Below, piece after piece: positions 46,463 to 55,792 of a stretch of 64,000 nt of DNA (the first letter of the stretch is position 1; every line of letters starts with the position of its first letter). The notes under the pieces are model-generated. The model saw only the letters and a program-made list of their open reading frames with translations. It made no database searches and had not been told where the DNA came from. This DNA is from Streptomyces sp. 150FB (GTDB lineage: Bacteria; Actinomycetota; Actinomycetes; Streptomycetales; Streptomycetaceae). The position numbers and the translations under genes were made by a program. The stretch spans positions 7,545,852 to 7,609,851 of the forward strand of contig NZ_JTHL01000001.1 in the NCBI RefSeq assembly GCF_000818195.1, given 5' to 3'.

Positions 46463-48247
46463 GCCGACAGTCCAAGATCGTCCTGGTCGATGCTCTTCGC
46501 GAGGGCGCGCTCGGTGATGGCCTTCGTGGCGCGAGCGGAAGCCGGGCCGACGACCTTGGCGGAGGGCTCCTTGTACCAGGGCTTGAGGTTGAGCATGGCG
46601 ACCCGGATGCCGGTGGCCAGCAGCAGCACCTTGCCCTTGGGCAGGGCGCGGATGGCGTCCGGCGGAAGGATCCGCTCGGTGCGCATGCTCACCGAGGTGG
46701 ACTTGCCGCCCTCGCTGGTCGACACCGAGGTGGTCTGGACGTCGTGATCGCCGACCTGGCGGCTGAGCCGGTCGGCGAAGTCCGCGTCATCGATGCCAGA
46801 CCCGATGATCTTGATGGTGGCGGCGGAGTACAGGGCGTCCATACCGGCCTCGCCCCAGCACCGCTGGCCCTGACGGTAGGACTGCAGGATCGTCATCGGG
46901 ATGACGCCTCGGCTGCCCAGGTGGCTGTAGAGATCAGGGAGGTCCGAGATGCGGCAGACATTCGCCGCCTCGTCGAGGACGCAAAGGGCGGGCGGGTCGA
47001 GTCGCCCGCCGGAGCGCTCGGCGACGATCACGGCCGCGCGCATCACGGCGTCGGCCGCCGCCGCGATGATCGCGGACGCACTGCCGCCGCCGTCCTTGCT
47101 CAGCAGATACAGGGTGTCGCGGGAGGTGGCGAAGGCGAACGGCTGGAACTCGGGGAGGTCCTCGTTCGGGGTGACCCAGGCGGCGACGTCCGGGTCGAGC
47201 AGGCAGCTCGCGTACTGCCTCGCCGTCTCATAGATGCCGTCGCGCGTTTCGGTCGCGCCGGAGACGGTGCCCTGGAGCTGGGCGGCGACGGCATGGTGGC
47301 CGGCGTCGGTGAGCAGGTCCACCGGGGTGCGGTCGGCCGGCATCGCGAGCCAGGCCAGGACGTCGGTGATCGGCCGCCGGTGGGACGCGGCGGCGAGGAA
47401 GAGGGCACCGAGGGTGTTGCTCGCGGCGGTGGACCAGAAGTCGGAGCCGCTGGACTCGTCCACGCTCGCGGTCACGAAGTGCCCCGCCAACCTCTTCGCC
47501 CCGGCGAGATCGCGGGCGTCAGCGAGGATGTCCCACCACATCTCGCGCGGGTGGTGGGCGATCTGCTGCGGATCGAGGATCCAGATCGTGCCGACCTCGG
47601 CACGGGCGTCCACGGTTGTGGTGAAGGCGTCGTTCGCGGCTTTGTTGCTGGTGAGTAGGACCGGGCCCGGTGCTGAGAGGATCGCGGGGATCGCCAGCCC
47701 GGACGTCTTGCCGGAACGCGGGGCCATGATCGCGACGATCACGTCCTCCCAAGACGCGCGGACCTCCGCACGACCGGAATCGAGGGTGCCGAGCAGGATG
47801 CCGCGGTCAGCGGGCAGGACCTCTTTTACTCTCCCGGCCGCCCAGGCTCGGGCGCAGGCTCTTCGCCTTGGCGACGATCTCCTTGTCCAGCAGCGGTGCC
47901 AGGTCCGCCTTGCGGGCGAGGCCGGACTTGGACCCGGCACGCCAGCGCATCCACAGCACCGCAGCGGTGACGACCAGGGCAACGGTGAGCAAGCCGGGGA
48001 CGACGCGGGCACCGACCACCAGCATGCTGGTGCTCAAGGCCGGCCACACCACTTCCGGATGCAGCAGTGCGTCCGTGACGCGGAAGGGGGCCCATATCCC
48101 GCTCCCGACAAACGTATTGGTGAGATTCCCGGTCAGCCAGGCCAGGGAGCCGAAAGCCATGACGGCGCCGAGGACGCCGAACAGCAGGTAGAGGAGCGCG
48201 TCCGACCCGGTGGTGGTCGAGGGCGCGCTGGTGCGCGGGGAAGGCAC
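46459..48247 (-). pseudogene. VirD4/TraG-type coupling protein, frameshifted after the membrane part
   Basis: The frame from GTG 48247 (AAGGA upstream) gives membrane segments DALLYLLFGVLGAVMAFGSL and VPGLLTVALVVTAAVLWMRW, then DLAPLLDKEIVAKAKSLRPS. Near 47824-47834 the frame breaks; with one base removed it continues VKEVLPADRGILLGTLDSG into the second frame: VIVAIMAPRSGKTSGLAIPA (Walker A), ALCVLDEAANVCRISDLPDL (Walker B), IPMTILQSYRQGQRCWGEAG, IKIIGSGIDDADFADRLSRQ. This is the conjugative coupling ATPase that feeds the relaxase-DNA complex to the channel, about 595 residues if repaired. The ATPase half alone would lack its membrane anchor. Confidence 0.88.
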
Positions 48248-48342
48248 GGCGGTTCCTTGGGTGTGCGAGCGGGCAGGGGCGGGGCGCGCTCGGCTCTCGT
48301 GCAGCTCATGGGGGTATTCCTGGACGTCTGAGGCGGAACGTT

Positions 48343-49008
48343 TCAGCGGGGTCGGCCGGCAGAACGAGGCGCGGGCGGAGGTGCTGCGGTGGCCGGCGGA
48401 CTGCCGGTCGACGGCGATGTTCCGGCGCGCGGCGAGGAGGAGCGGGCCGCCCGCTGCCGGTCTGAATCGAAGTTCCGGGCAGAGGACGGCACAGGAGCAG
48501 CCTCGGTACCGAGGACGTCGTCGAGCAACTCCCGGCTGCGCAGGACGTTGACCATCTGGTGGTGCCGGGGGTCCGTGCGCTCTGCGGGACAGGCAGCGAG
48601 ACCGTCCTCGGCGACTTCCAACTGCTCACGGGCGTCCTGGAGCATTCCGTACGCGGCTGCCAGCCGCGTCCACGTCTCGAAAGTCGGATGGTGATGCGGG
48701 TCGTCGAAGTCGAGACGGGCGCGAGTCCAATCGGCGGCAGAGGCGACGAGTTCGGTCAGCTCGGGCAGAGCCCCGACCAGTGCGCCGTTGACCTCCTCGA
48801 TGATGCCCGCCACCTCATCGGGCGAGGCGTCCTCGTGGAGGCGAGAAATCATCCCGCGGACCGAGTACGGATCGGCGGAAGCGCTAGACAGGCGCCTGAC
48901 CTGCAGCGGCTTGTCAGAGCCCGGTGCCGCGCTGCGGTGGGCGAGCCGGATGTTGTGCTGCATGGCCGCACCGACGGCCTCGCCGATGCTGGAGTAGTAC
49001 TCGGGCAC
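48343..49008 (-). CDS. Hypothetical protein of the transfer operon
   Basis: A 221-residue protein from GTG 49008 with GAAGAGG eight bases upstream. YYSSIGEAVGAAMQHNIRLA, VRGMISRLHEDASPDEVAGI, IEEVNGALVGALPELTELVA and TFETWTRLAAAYGMLQDARE make a helical protein; the C-terminal 50 residues are Pro/Ser/Arg-rich. The long frame upstream of the GTG is Arg/Ser-rich and shadows the next gene. Family unknown. It precedes the coupling protein by 95 bases. Confidence 0.6.
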   Translation of the reverse strand: MPEYYSSIGEAVGAAMQHNIRLAHRSAAPGSDKPLQVRRLSSASADPYSVRGMISRLHEDASPDEVAGIIEEVNGALVGALPELTELVASAADWTRARLDFDDPHHHPTFETWTRLAAAYGMLQDAREQLEVAEDGLAACPAERTDPRHHQMVNVLRSRELLDDVLGTEAAPVPSSARNFDSDRQRAARSSSPRAGTSPSTGSPPATAAPPPAPRSAGRPR

Positions 49009-49099
49009 GCTTGCCTCTTCGGGTGAGTGGTCCTTGACGGGTGAGTCGAGCGGTGGCGCGCGACGTACTGGTGGCCGACGGCGAAGAGAGCGGCCGGAA

Positions 49100-49825
49100 T
49101 CACCGTCGGGGGGTTGCGGCGCGCGGCGGGTGACCCGTCGGAGTGAGCGGCGCCGTCTGAGAACCGGACGCCGACGAGACCTTGGCCTGATTCGCCGCAG
49201 GAGAAGTGGCCAGAGCGGCACCTCGGTGATCACGGACGGTCCGTGCTGCCGAGTAACTCGTCGAAGCGGCGCCGACTCGGCGTAGCTCGGCCTCGGAATC
49301 GACGAGTTCAGACTGGGCCGAGCTGACGAACTCCGAGGCGAAGCCGAACCGGTCGGCGAGCGCATACGCGTCGTCGTCCAAGTCGTTGACCTGTTCTCCC
49401 GCTGCTTCCAGCGCCTCCCAGACACGCTCCAGCGCACCGTGCTCGGGGTGAAGGAGGTGGTCAACTGCCCGCTGAAGGCTGGCCCCGTCTTCGGCCGCAC
49501 GGATCTGGTCCGTGATGCTGAGAAGTTCGGCTCCGGCGGCGTAGGGCCCCAGCGCATGCACCGGAGGGCTCATCCGCGCCGTGTCGAGGGACGGCGGAAG
49601 GGTGACGTCATAGCGAGCGGCTCGAAGCATCTCGGCCGCATGGCTGGCGATGGCGACCTGCTCGGCGAGCGGAGTGGTGGTGGGAAGGCGATGGCGTCGG
49701 CCGTGCCAGTCGTCAATCTGCTTGAAACCGGCGTGACGGAGGAGCTGCGCGGAGAGGCCATCGGTAGCGCCCTTGGCAACGACGCTGCCGCTGAACTCGG
49801 ACGTGATGGTGATCGAGGTAGGCAC
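49100..49825 (-). CDS. Hypothetical protein of the transfer operon
   Basis: A 241-residue protein from GTG 49825 with CGGAGA eight bases upstream. SITITSEFSGSVVAKGATDG, LSAQLLRHAGFKQIDDWHGR, LAEQVAIASHAAEMLRAARY look like a small alpha/beta domain, followed by a helical coiled region (SITDQIRAAEDGASLQRAVD, ALERVWEALEAAGEQVNDLD) and a disordered tail. Proteins of this layout accompany transfer genes of Streptomyces elements. I cannot name the family. Confidence 0.6.
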   Translation of the reverse strand: MPTSITITSEFSGSVVAKGATDGLSAQLLRHAGFKQIDDWHGRRHRLPTTTPLAEQVAIASHAAEMLRAARYDVTLPPSLDTARMSPPVHALGPYAAGAELLSITDQIRAAEDGASLQRAVDHLLHPEHGALERVWEALEAAGEQVNDLDDDAYALADRFGFASEFVSSAQSELVDSEAELRRVGAASTSYSAARTVRDHRGAALATSPAANQAKVSSASGSQTAPLTPTGHPPRAATPRR

Positions 49826-49983
49826 GGAAGTCTCCGGGGCAGAGGGAGCGAAGGACCCGTCGGAAGTGGGCCAGTGGGCAGAGCGTCCGGCAAATCCGGG
49901 GTTTGGTCCGGCCGAGAATCGCTGGTAGAGGCCGCACGGCGGCGGTCAGCCGGGCGCCCCGCCGCAGCAGGGCACCCGGTCGG

Positions 49984-50501
49984 TCAGAAGAAGGGATTCT
50001 CTGTCGGCCGGTCGGCCCCGGTGGCGGCCATGAGCAGTTCGGCGAGGTCCTCGGGCTCGGACGACCTCTGGTCTATCCACCACCCGGCGCGGGTCACCGT
50101 ACGAGCGTTCTCCTCGATCTCCGCCCAGTCCGCTTCGCTGGTCGTGCCTTCAGTGACCAGTGCGGTGTAGGCGTTGGTCAGGATCTGGTGACGACAGCGC
50201 ACGCCCCAGGGAACGGCCCGCTCGGTCCCCTCCAGGGGAGGCATCCGGTACTGCTCGGACCAGACTTCGGACGCGGTCTGCTCCTCGGCGCATTTCGCCC
50301 TGAGACGGGCGGAGTTGTGCTGCTCGTCGACCTTGTTCGAGGCGCGCCAGCAGTCGATGTACTCCTGCCTGGCAAGCCATTCGGCGAAGGCTGCGCGGCG
50401 GTCGGCCGGTCGGAAAAGTCGTGGTCGGCATGGTGACCGCAGGCGTGTTCTCCGCGAATCTCCCGTCTCGGGAGCCAGTAAGGTGCGGCCGTCGGCGTCA
50501 C
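49984..50501 (-). pseudogene. Hypothetical protein, frameshifted
   Basis: Two frames join into one protein. From GTG 50501: APYWLPRREIRGEHACGHHA and DHDFSDRP. Near 50393-50412 the frame is lost and the other continues with RRAAFAEWLARQEYIDCWRA, SNKVDEQHNSARLRAKCAEE, RMPPLEGTERAVPWGVRCRH, GWWIDQRSSEPEDLAELLMA. The sequence on both sides is of protein quality, and joining needs one base gained or two lost. The protein would be about 172 residues. A shorter product from ATG 50244 (86 residues) could still be made. Family unknown; Cys and His near the start might bind metal. Confidence 0.6.
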
Positions 50502-50538
50502 CGAATCGGCTGATCCGACGGCTGCATCCTCTGAGTGG

Positions 50539-51297
50539 TCAGGACGGCTTGGTCTCGTGATCTAGGGCATCGATAATCGACAGGATCGTTGCCAGATCTG
50601 CTTCGACCTCGTCGACGGTGATCGTCGCGCGCCCGCGTCCGCTGCGGTCGCCGGTGTGGGCGATCAGGTTGCGGCGAGCCACAATCCGGTCCAGCTCTGT
50701 GGTGGACTCGTTGATAGCGACCTTGCGCCGCTTGTCGACGCGGGTCATGAGCTTCTTCTCGCCCACGAGACTGAACAGCTGACCGATCTGGGCAGGCGCG
50801 GGGCTGGCCCGCATCCGGATCTCCAGTTCGACGACTTGTCGAAGTCCCCAGCCTCGCTTCTCGTACTTCTCCTGGATCGCGAGGTAGTCCCCCACTGTCA
50901 TAGACAGCTCAAGCAAACCCCCTGGAGGTGGGGTGGAGGCAATGGCAGTGCTGTAGCGCTCCATGACTCTGTCTGCGCAGAAGGTCTCTATGGCCGCGCA
51001 GGCGGCCACGAGAGCCTGCCTGAGGAGAGGCCTGAGGTTAGGTTCCTGGAGCTTCTCTCGCAGCGTGGCATGGCCTGGCTTGAAGGTCACGAAAACCCGG
51101 TCGTTCTCCAGGCACTCCAGCTCATCCCAGTACTTCTGCGGCAGAGAGAGAGCGTCGCCGAGTCGTTCCCGCTTCTCACGTCGCATCCTGCGCTGCCGGT
51201 TGTTGACGAGGGTCTTGGCAAGGTCTACCAGGATCTCAGCGTCTTCGAGATTGAGGTCGAACGCTTCACGTGCCGTCAACTTCGGGGGCGCGCCCAT
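50539..51297 (-). CDS. HEPN-like protein
   Basis: A 252-residue helical protein. DRIVARRNLIAHTGDRSGRG contains R-N-L-I-A-H, the Rx4-6H motif of HEPN ribonucleases, followed by TITVDEVEADLATILSIIDA as the last helix. Earlier helices are LEDAEILVDLAKTLVNNRQR, PLLRQALVAACAAIETFCAD and LELSMTVGDYLAIQEKYEKR, consistent with a RiboL-PSP/MAE_28990-type HEPN protein. Many such proteins act in abortive infection or toxin-antitoxin pairs; no partner is coupled to it. The start ATG 51297 is preceded by AGAGCAC only. Confidence 0.7.
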   Translation of the reverse strand: MGAPPKLTAREAFDLNLEDAEILVDLAKTLVNNRQRRMRREKRERLGDALSLPQKYWDELECLENDRVFVTFKPGHATLREKLQEPNLRPLLRQALVAACAAIETFCADRVMERYSTAIASTPPPGGLLELSMTVGDYLAIQEKYEKRGWGLRQVVELEIRMRASPAPAQIGQLFSLVGEKKLMTRVDKRRKVAINESTTELDRIVARRNLIAHTGDRSGRGRATITVDEVEADLATILSIIDALDHETKPS

Positions 51298-51963
51298 GTG
51301 TGCTCTCCGGGGTCTCAGTTGTGATGTTGATCAGAGTGCCCCTCGGCATGCTGAGCGTCCACGTGTTTCCCGGAACCCACCACGTGGAGTGTTTCGCCAT
51401 CCTCAAACCGGCCGCGAAGGGTCCGTGACCTGCGGTTTTGTCCGCGCGCATTATGTGCAGTGTGGGCGTTACGGGCGATATCCTGATGCTGAAATGACGC
51501 CCGTGACGCTCATTTGGGGTGCGTGGTGGACAGGATGCTGGTGGACAGGTGGCGCATGAGGGGCTTGCAAGGTCCTTCGCTTATTCCCGACGTCTGCTGT
51601 CCCGGAGGTGGGGCAGCAGACGTCGGTACTCTTCCTGGAGAATCCGGCACCTGACGTAGGGGGGGCGATGAGGGTGAAAGACGACAAGGCGTACGGGTTC
51701 GCTGGTGACCGGTACCGGACAGTGGGCATCGTGAAGGGTGATGACGCGTGCGGTTTCTCGCAGAGGTGAGGTGGTCATGCCGTCCCTTCGCGTCTACCTG
51801 CTGCGCTGCCGGGGATCCACTGCAGCAGCCCGGACAAGGCCGAGCAGGCTCGCAACCGCCACCATCATGTTCTGTTCGGACTGCCTGATCCGACGTTCGG
51901 CCCCACCGGGCAGGCCGTGCTACGTAGCCTGATCAGCACCCTGTACTTCCGGCCAGAGGACTG
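51298..51963. other. Gene-poor region with long inverted repeat and degenerate frames
   Basis: About 665 bases between the HEPN and GIY-YIG genes. A hairpin with perfect 13-base arms CCGACGTCTGCTG / CAGCAGACGTCGG (51587-51599, 51614-51626) and a 14-base loop stands out. A short frame MRVKDDKAYGFAGDRYRTVG (51668-51769) and then MPSLRVYLLRC (ATG 51778, good GAGGTG site) could be real; the latter would join, after a frame change, to QARNRHHHVLFGLPDPTFG and end at 51963. These look like a small decayed or frameshifted gene. Confidence 0.4.
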
Positions 51964-52758
51964 ATGATGCACCGTGAGCCGATGGGCTACGACCTGTTCG
52001 GCGACCCGTACTTCGAGGACGACGTTGCTGTGCCGGAGCCCGAGCAACTGCGCGAGTTCACCCCTCAGACGCTACCCAAGTGCTTTCGGACGTGGCAGCA
52101 GATCCGAGACGTTGGTCTGGAGTCGGTAGGTCCGCCTGTTGGGCTCCTGTCCTGGACGCCGTCGGGTGCCTGCGCTCCGAAGACCGCCAAGGTCTACGAC
52201 ATCTCCAAGGCCAGGAAGGCCGGCCCCCGGGAACCCGACCTATTTGAGCTCTTCGAGGAAGCCGAAGAGCAGGAACCGTTGGCCGCAGCTGGCGGAGTCG
52301 GACGAGTGCATCCGGTGATCAGTCAGGGTGTCCTGGCCTTGGCTGCGTGGTCGGAGTGGGTGCCGTTGATCGGCGCTGAGGTACCGCGGTTGCCGGGCGT
52401 CTACCTCGCCAGGCGGGGCCAGAGCGGCCCGATTGTCTACGTGGGCATGTCGGGTGAGCGCCAGGGCGAGGGGCTGCGGGGCCGGATACGGCGGTACACC
52501 AGTGGAAAGGCATTGGCCTCTGGGCTCGGCGAGGCGGTCTTCGACCGGGCGCTGGCCGACTTGGACTGGGTGCGCGAGCGCCTTGCGGAAGTCGAGAGCG
52601 GTCAGCCGATGCGGGCGACCGGGTGGGGCAAGGCTGCCTTAACGTGGGCCGACCTGCATGTCTGCTGGGCTATCACCGCAGATGGCGAGGCCGCCCGTGT
52701 CCTGGAGGAGCAGGTCCTATCGTTGGAGAGCGTCGACTGGTGGAATCGCGCCCGCTGA
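51964..52758 (+). CDS. GIY-YIG domain protein, second
   Basis: A 264-residue protein. LPGVYLARRGQSGPIVYVGM followed by SGERQGEGLRGRIRRYTSGK is a GIY-YIG core (GVY, YVG, then an Arg-rich helix), and AVFDRALADLDWVRERLAEV plus AARVLEEQVLSLESVDWWN close the fold. The N-terminal 120 residues (REFTPQTLPKCFRTWQQIRD, AKVYDISKARKAGPREPDLF) are not known. It is unlike the GIY-YIG protein at the left edge outside the core. AGAGGA lies seven bases before ATG 51967. It runs against the transfer operon and may be separate cargo, for example a restriction-like function. Confidence 0.75.
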   Translation: MMHREPMGYDLFGDPYFEDDVAVPEPEQLREFTPQTLPKCFRTWQQIRDVGLESVGPPVGLLSWTPSGACAPKTAKVYDISKARKAGPREPDLFELFEEAEEQEPLAAAGGVGRVHPVISQGVLALAAWSEWVPLIGAEVPRLPGVYLARRGQSGPIVYVGMSGERQGEGLRGRIRRYTSGKALASGLGEAVFDRALADLDWVRERLAEVESGQPMRATGWGKAALTWADLHVCWAITADGEAARVLEEQVLSLESVDWWNRAR

Positions 52759-52945
52759 CTGTCCGGACCAACAAGCAGTCAGGAGCACGCACCTCATCCC
52801 TAGCGGCCGCGGTGTGTACGTTCATCTGGGACGGGCAGCGGGAGATCCCGTACCGGGCCGGCTTGGCGCGGGAGATGGCTGTCTTCCTCGCTGTGCAGGG
52901 AGGGACCTTACCGCTGGCTGCCCCGGCTGAGCGGGGAACTGGCTG

Positions 52946-53419
52946 TCAGGCGGCCGCTGCTTCGCTGAGTCGCCGTTGGACCTCCTCGATGAAGAACAGA
53001 GGCGCGGTCGCGCCTCGGTAGGGATGGGAGTAGTGGCAGTGGCCTGTCTCCTCATCAAACTGGAAGTACGCCGTCCACATTCCCCTACCGGAGTTGGATC
53101 GGATCTTTGCTTCCACGGTGAAGCCGCTCGTGGAGACGTTCATGATCTTCCCCACGCTTTCTGCGGCAGCGCGCACGATGGCGGCGAACTCAAGCTCCGC
53201 GGGTGTTGGAACCCTGGCATCGAGTGACTCGTCGGTCTCGACGTCCTCGGTGGCGTAGTTCTTCTGGGCGAGCTTGATGAGCAGGCCGCCGACTGCGACG
53301 ACGGCCACGGCGCCGATGCCAAGGACGAGGAGGATCTTCTTCTTCTTGGACAGGGGCTTGGCGGTTTCGACGGAGGCGGTGTTTTCGCCGTCCTCGTCGG
53401 GGGTGCTCGAGTCGGGCAC
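52946..53419 (-). CDS. Single-span membrane protein, hypothetical
   Basis: A 157-residue protein from GTG 53419. An acidic start (DSSTPDEDGENTASVE) leads to KPLSKKKKILLVLGIGAVAV and VAVGGLLIKLAQ, one membrane span with the basic cytoplasmic side first. The outside domain has AELEFAAIVRAAAESVGKIM, GMWTAYFQFDEETGHCHYSH and APLFFIEEVQRRLSEA. Such small anchored proteins occur in transfer and defence loci. I know no family name. It sits between the GIY-YIG gene and an 800-base gap. Confidence 0.6.
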   Translation of the reverse strand: MPDSSTPDEDGENTASVETAKPLSKKKKILLVLGIGAVAVVAVGGLLIKLAQKNYATEDVETDESLDARVPTPAELEFAAIVRAAAESVGKIMNVSTSGFTVEAKIRSNSGRGMWTAYFQFDEETGHCHYSHPYRGATAPLFFIEEVQRRLSEAAAA

Positions 53420-54236
53420 GGCGGCCTGCCTTTCCGGTTCAGAAGATCTGCCGCCAGACTAGTTGGCTCGGTTCTCGTATAGCTACGGCCAGGTGTCGTC
53501 TGCGGGTATCCAACGTCCTGGTCAGGGGCCAGGGCGTCCGTCGCGGCAAATGCCGGATTTACTGCGGCAGGGCCACTGCTGTGCTCATCGCGATCTGCGC
53601 GGGCTCTCCGGCCGCCGTAGCGAGGCGTACACATTTGCTGCGGCAGGACCGGAAGGACGGGGCAGACGTGACGATCGAACCGGTGACCGAGCTCGGGACT
53701 GGGGCGCGCTCCGCTTGCCGCGCGCCCGGGTGATGCCGCTGTCCGCTCTGCTGCGTCCGTCGGCCCGGCGGACTCGGCCGCCCGCGTGAGGGCTCTGCGA
53801 GCAGGTCGCGGTGGCATCCCGTTCTCAGGAATCGGGCTGCCACTCTCCATGAGCAGCCGACTGATCGGGTCCGGTGTGGTCCGCCACGGATATCCGCACT
53901 GAACGACGAGGTCCCGGCGGCGGCTGTTGAGCCGCTGTCGGGGCCTCTCGTCATGTCGTAGCCGTCCCCTGGCCGCTGCACGGACTGGGGCGAAGCGTCT
54001 CCGTTACGGAATGCTCGACCGAAGATATGGGTCGGGCGTCGATCAGGTCGCTGCTGGCTTCGGCGGCCTGCCCCGTCAACAGCTGCGGCGGGCACTCACC
54101 TTCGACATCGCGTTGGGAAGAATCGGGGCCGATCGGTTCATCGCAGGCACCAAGATCAGCCCGTTCCTCTACCCCCGTGAGACTGCACGGTGCGCACCGA
54201 CAGCTGGTCCAAGGGCCTGAGATGGAAGGAGTTGGA
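53420..54236. other. Gene-poor region
   Basis: Around 815 bases. Frames on both strands exist but are Arg/Pro/Ser-rich without domains. One piece on the plus strand (GGLPRQQLRRALTFDIALGR, ending near 54220) resembles the start of an AraC-type helix-turn-helix (GGL...QLRRAL.YI) and could be a remnant. No repeat or hairpin of note. It may be a decayed cargo site. Confidence 0.35.
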
Positions 54237-55001
54237 TCAGCGGTCGCGGGAGTACGCGATGCGGGGGTCAACCGGCCGCACCGCCGGTGTGGTGACGGCG
54301 GCGGCGGGGACCGGCGCCCTGCCCGGGATACCGGCACGGGCCGGGCTGGCGGCGAGCGCGGCGGCGCTCAACGGAGACGCGCGAGCGGGACCATGGCCGC
54401 GCTCACGGCCGACGGCCGGCGTGGCAGCAGGGCGGGGCCGAGCCGTCACCTCTTGAGCGAGGCGGGGCTGCACTGCGACCTGGAGCCCCGAACGGTGCAG
54501 GGCCACCGTGGCGTCGGCGACTTTCCCCAGCGCCTCGACGCGATCGGTGGTCGCGGGGAGCGTGTAGATGTCCAGGCTCGAGTTGTGCCGCCAGCCGTCC
54601 TCCACCAGCGCGAGCCCGCTGAGGCCGGAGACACGGTCGTCGAGGGCTGCGACGATGCCGAGCTGCGGGTGATCGGCGAAGGCGACGTCTGGTTCACCGA
54701 GCGGACCGCGGTCGCGTACCTGTGCCGTGTCGGGCGCCAGGGCAGGGTCAAGTGCGACGTCCACATCGACCTGGTAGCCGGCCTTGCGCAGCAGCTCGAT
54801 GGCCCGGCTCGTACGGCCGTGTCCGTCACGGTTCTGGTCGGCCAGCGCGTACAACGTCGGCTGGTCGGGGACGGGATGGAAGTCGAATCCCTTGAGCATC
54901 CAGGTGCTGGCCGCGAGGTTCTTCGGGTTCGCGGCGACGATGCCGTGGACGGGGTGGTGGCCGAAGGCCAGGTCGGGCAGCACGTCGTAGTGGCTGGGCA
55001 T
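54237..55001 (-). CDS. Hypothetical protein of the transfer operon
   Basis: A 254-residue protein from ATG 55001. Two similar units seem present: DLAFGHHPVHGIVAANPKNL with ALADQNRDGHGRTSRAIELL, RKAGYQVDVDVALDP; then DVAFADHPQLGIVAALDDRV, VEALGKVADATVALHRSGLQ, VAVQPRL. Each pairs an H..LGIVAA strand with a helix and a V.V.P/ALDP strand, so it is likely an internal duplication. The C-terminal 70 residues are Ala/Pro-rich. Related proteins accompany Streptomyces conjugation genes; I have no name for them. Confidence 0.6.
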   Translation of the reverse strand: MPSHYDVLPDLAFGHHPVHGIVAANPKNLAASTWMLKGFDFHPVPDQPTLYALADQNRDGHGRTSRAIELLRKAGYQVDVDVALDPALAPDTAQVRDRGPLGEPDVAFADHPQLGIVAALDDRVSGLSGLALVEDGWRHNSSLDIYTLPATTDRVEALGKVADATVALHRSGLQVAVQPRLAQEVTARPRPAATPAVGRERGHGPARASPLSAAALAASPARAGIPGRAPVPAAAVTTPAVRPVDPRIAYSRDR

Positions 55002-55098
55002 GGCAGATCCATCCGAGGCGGGTGCGGTTACAGGTGCGGGCGACGGGCGGATCAGTTCTGAGGGTGCCGTGCACGGAGGACTCCTGGATCGCGGTCGG

Positions 55099-55663
55099 TT
55101 AGAGCCGGGGGGCGGATGAGGAACTGGCCGACGGCGGCGCGGCCCGCGCGGAAGACTCCGGCGGCGGACCAGTCGGGAGCACGCGCTGGCCGACCGACGG
55201 CGAAGAGGCGAGAGCGACACTCGCCCGGGATGGAGCGGAGTCGGGCGGGAGCACGGTGGCGGCGCGCGCCTTGCTGGCACGTTCCTGCTCCTGGCGTGGT
55301 GGTACGCCAAGCTGGTCCAGGCGGGCGTCGACAGCGGAGAGGAGATCCGGCACGCTGCCGCCGTGGCGCGCATGCGGACCGTCCGGCTCGGAGTCGTAGA
55401 TCACCTCGTAGACGGCAGGCTCGGCGGACCGGTGGCGGGTGACCATCCAGCTTTCCGGGGACTCGGGGGTGCTCGGAGGGCAGCTCCTGCGGCGGCGAGA
55501 TGATCAGCGAACTGCCGTCGGGAAGCTCGGCATGGACGATGTAGTCGCTGAGGCCGTACTCGACGGTGCCCTCCAGGCCGCGCTGCCCGAGCGCGGAACA
55601 GAGGGCGGCCTGAAGACGACGCGGATCGGACGCGGCGGTCGAGGGCGGGGTTTCGTGGTGCAT
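55099..55663 (-). pseudogene. Hypothetical protein, frameshifted in a homopolymer
   Basis: From ATG 55663 (CGGAGA six bases upstream) the frame reads RRLQAALCSALGQRGLEGTV, EYGLSDYIVHAELPDGSSLI and ISPPQELPSEHP. It then breaks in a run of five G on the plus strand (55465-55469). With one base removed it continues PESPESWMVTRHRSAEPAVY, EVIYDSEPDGPHARHGGSVP and DLLSAVDARLDQLGVPPRQE, then a low-complexity tail, about 187 residues in all. A short second product from GTG 55446 is possible. The total length (565) is one base over a multiple of three, as expected. Confidence 0.65.
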
Positions 55664-55792
55664 GGAGTTCTCCGTTGCGAACGCCCCGCCGCACGGCGGG
55701 AGCCGACGTGGCGTGGGGCTTGAAGGAGTGCGGTGGTCCATGAGGATCCGGTGATCGGGCAGTTTGGCGCTGCCGTGACTGAGTGCTAGGGA

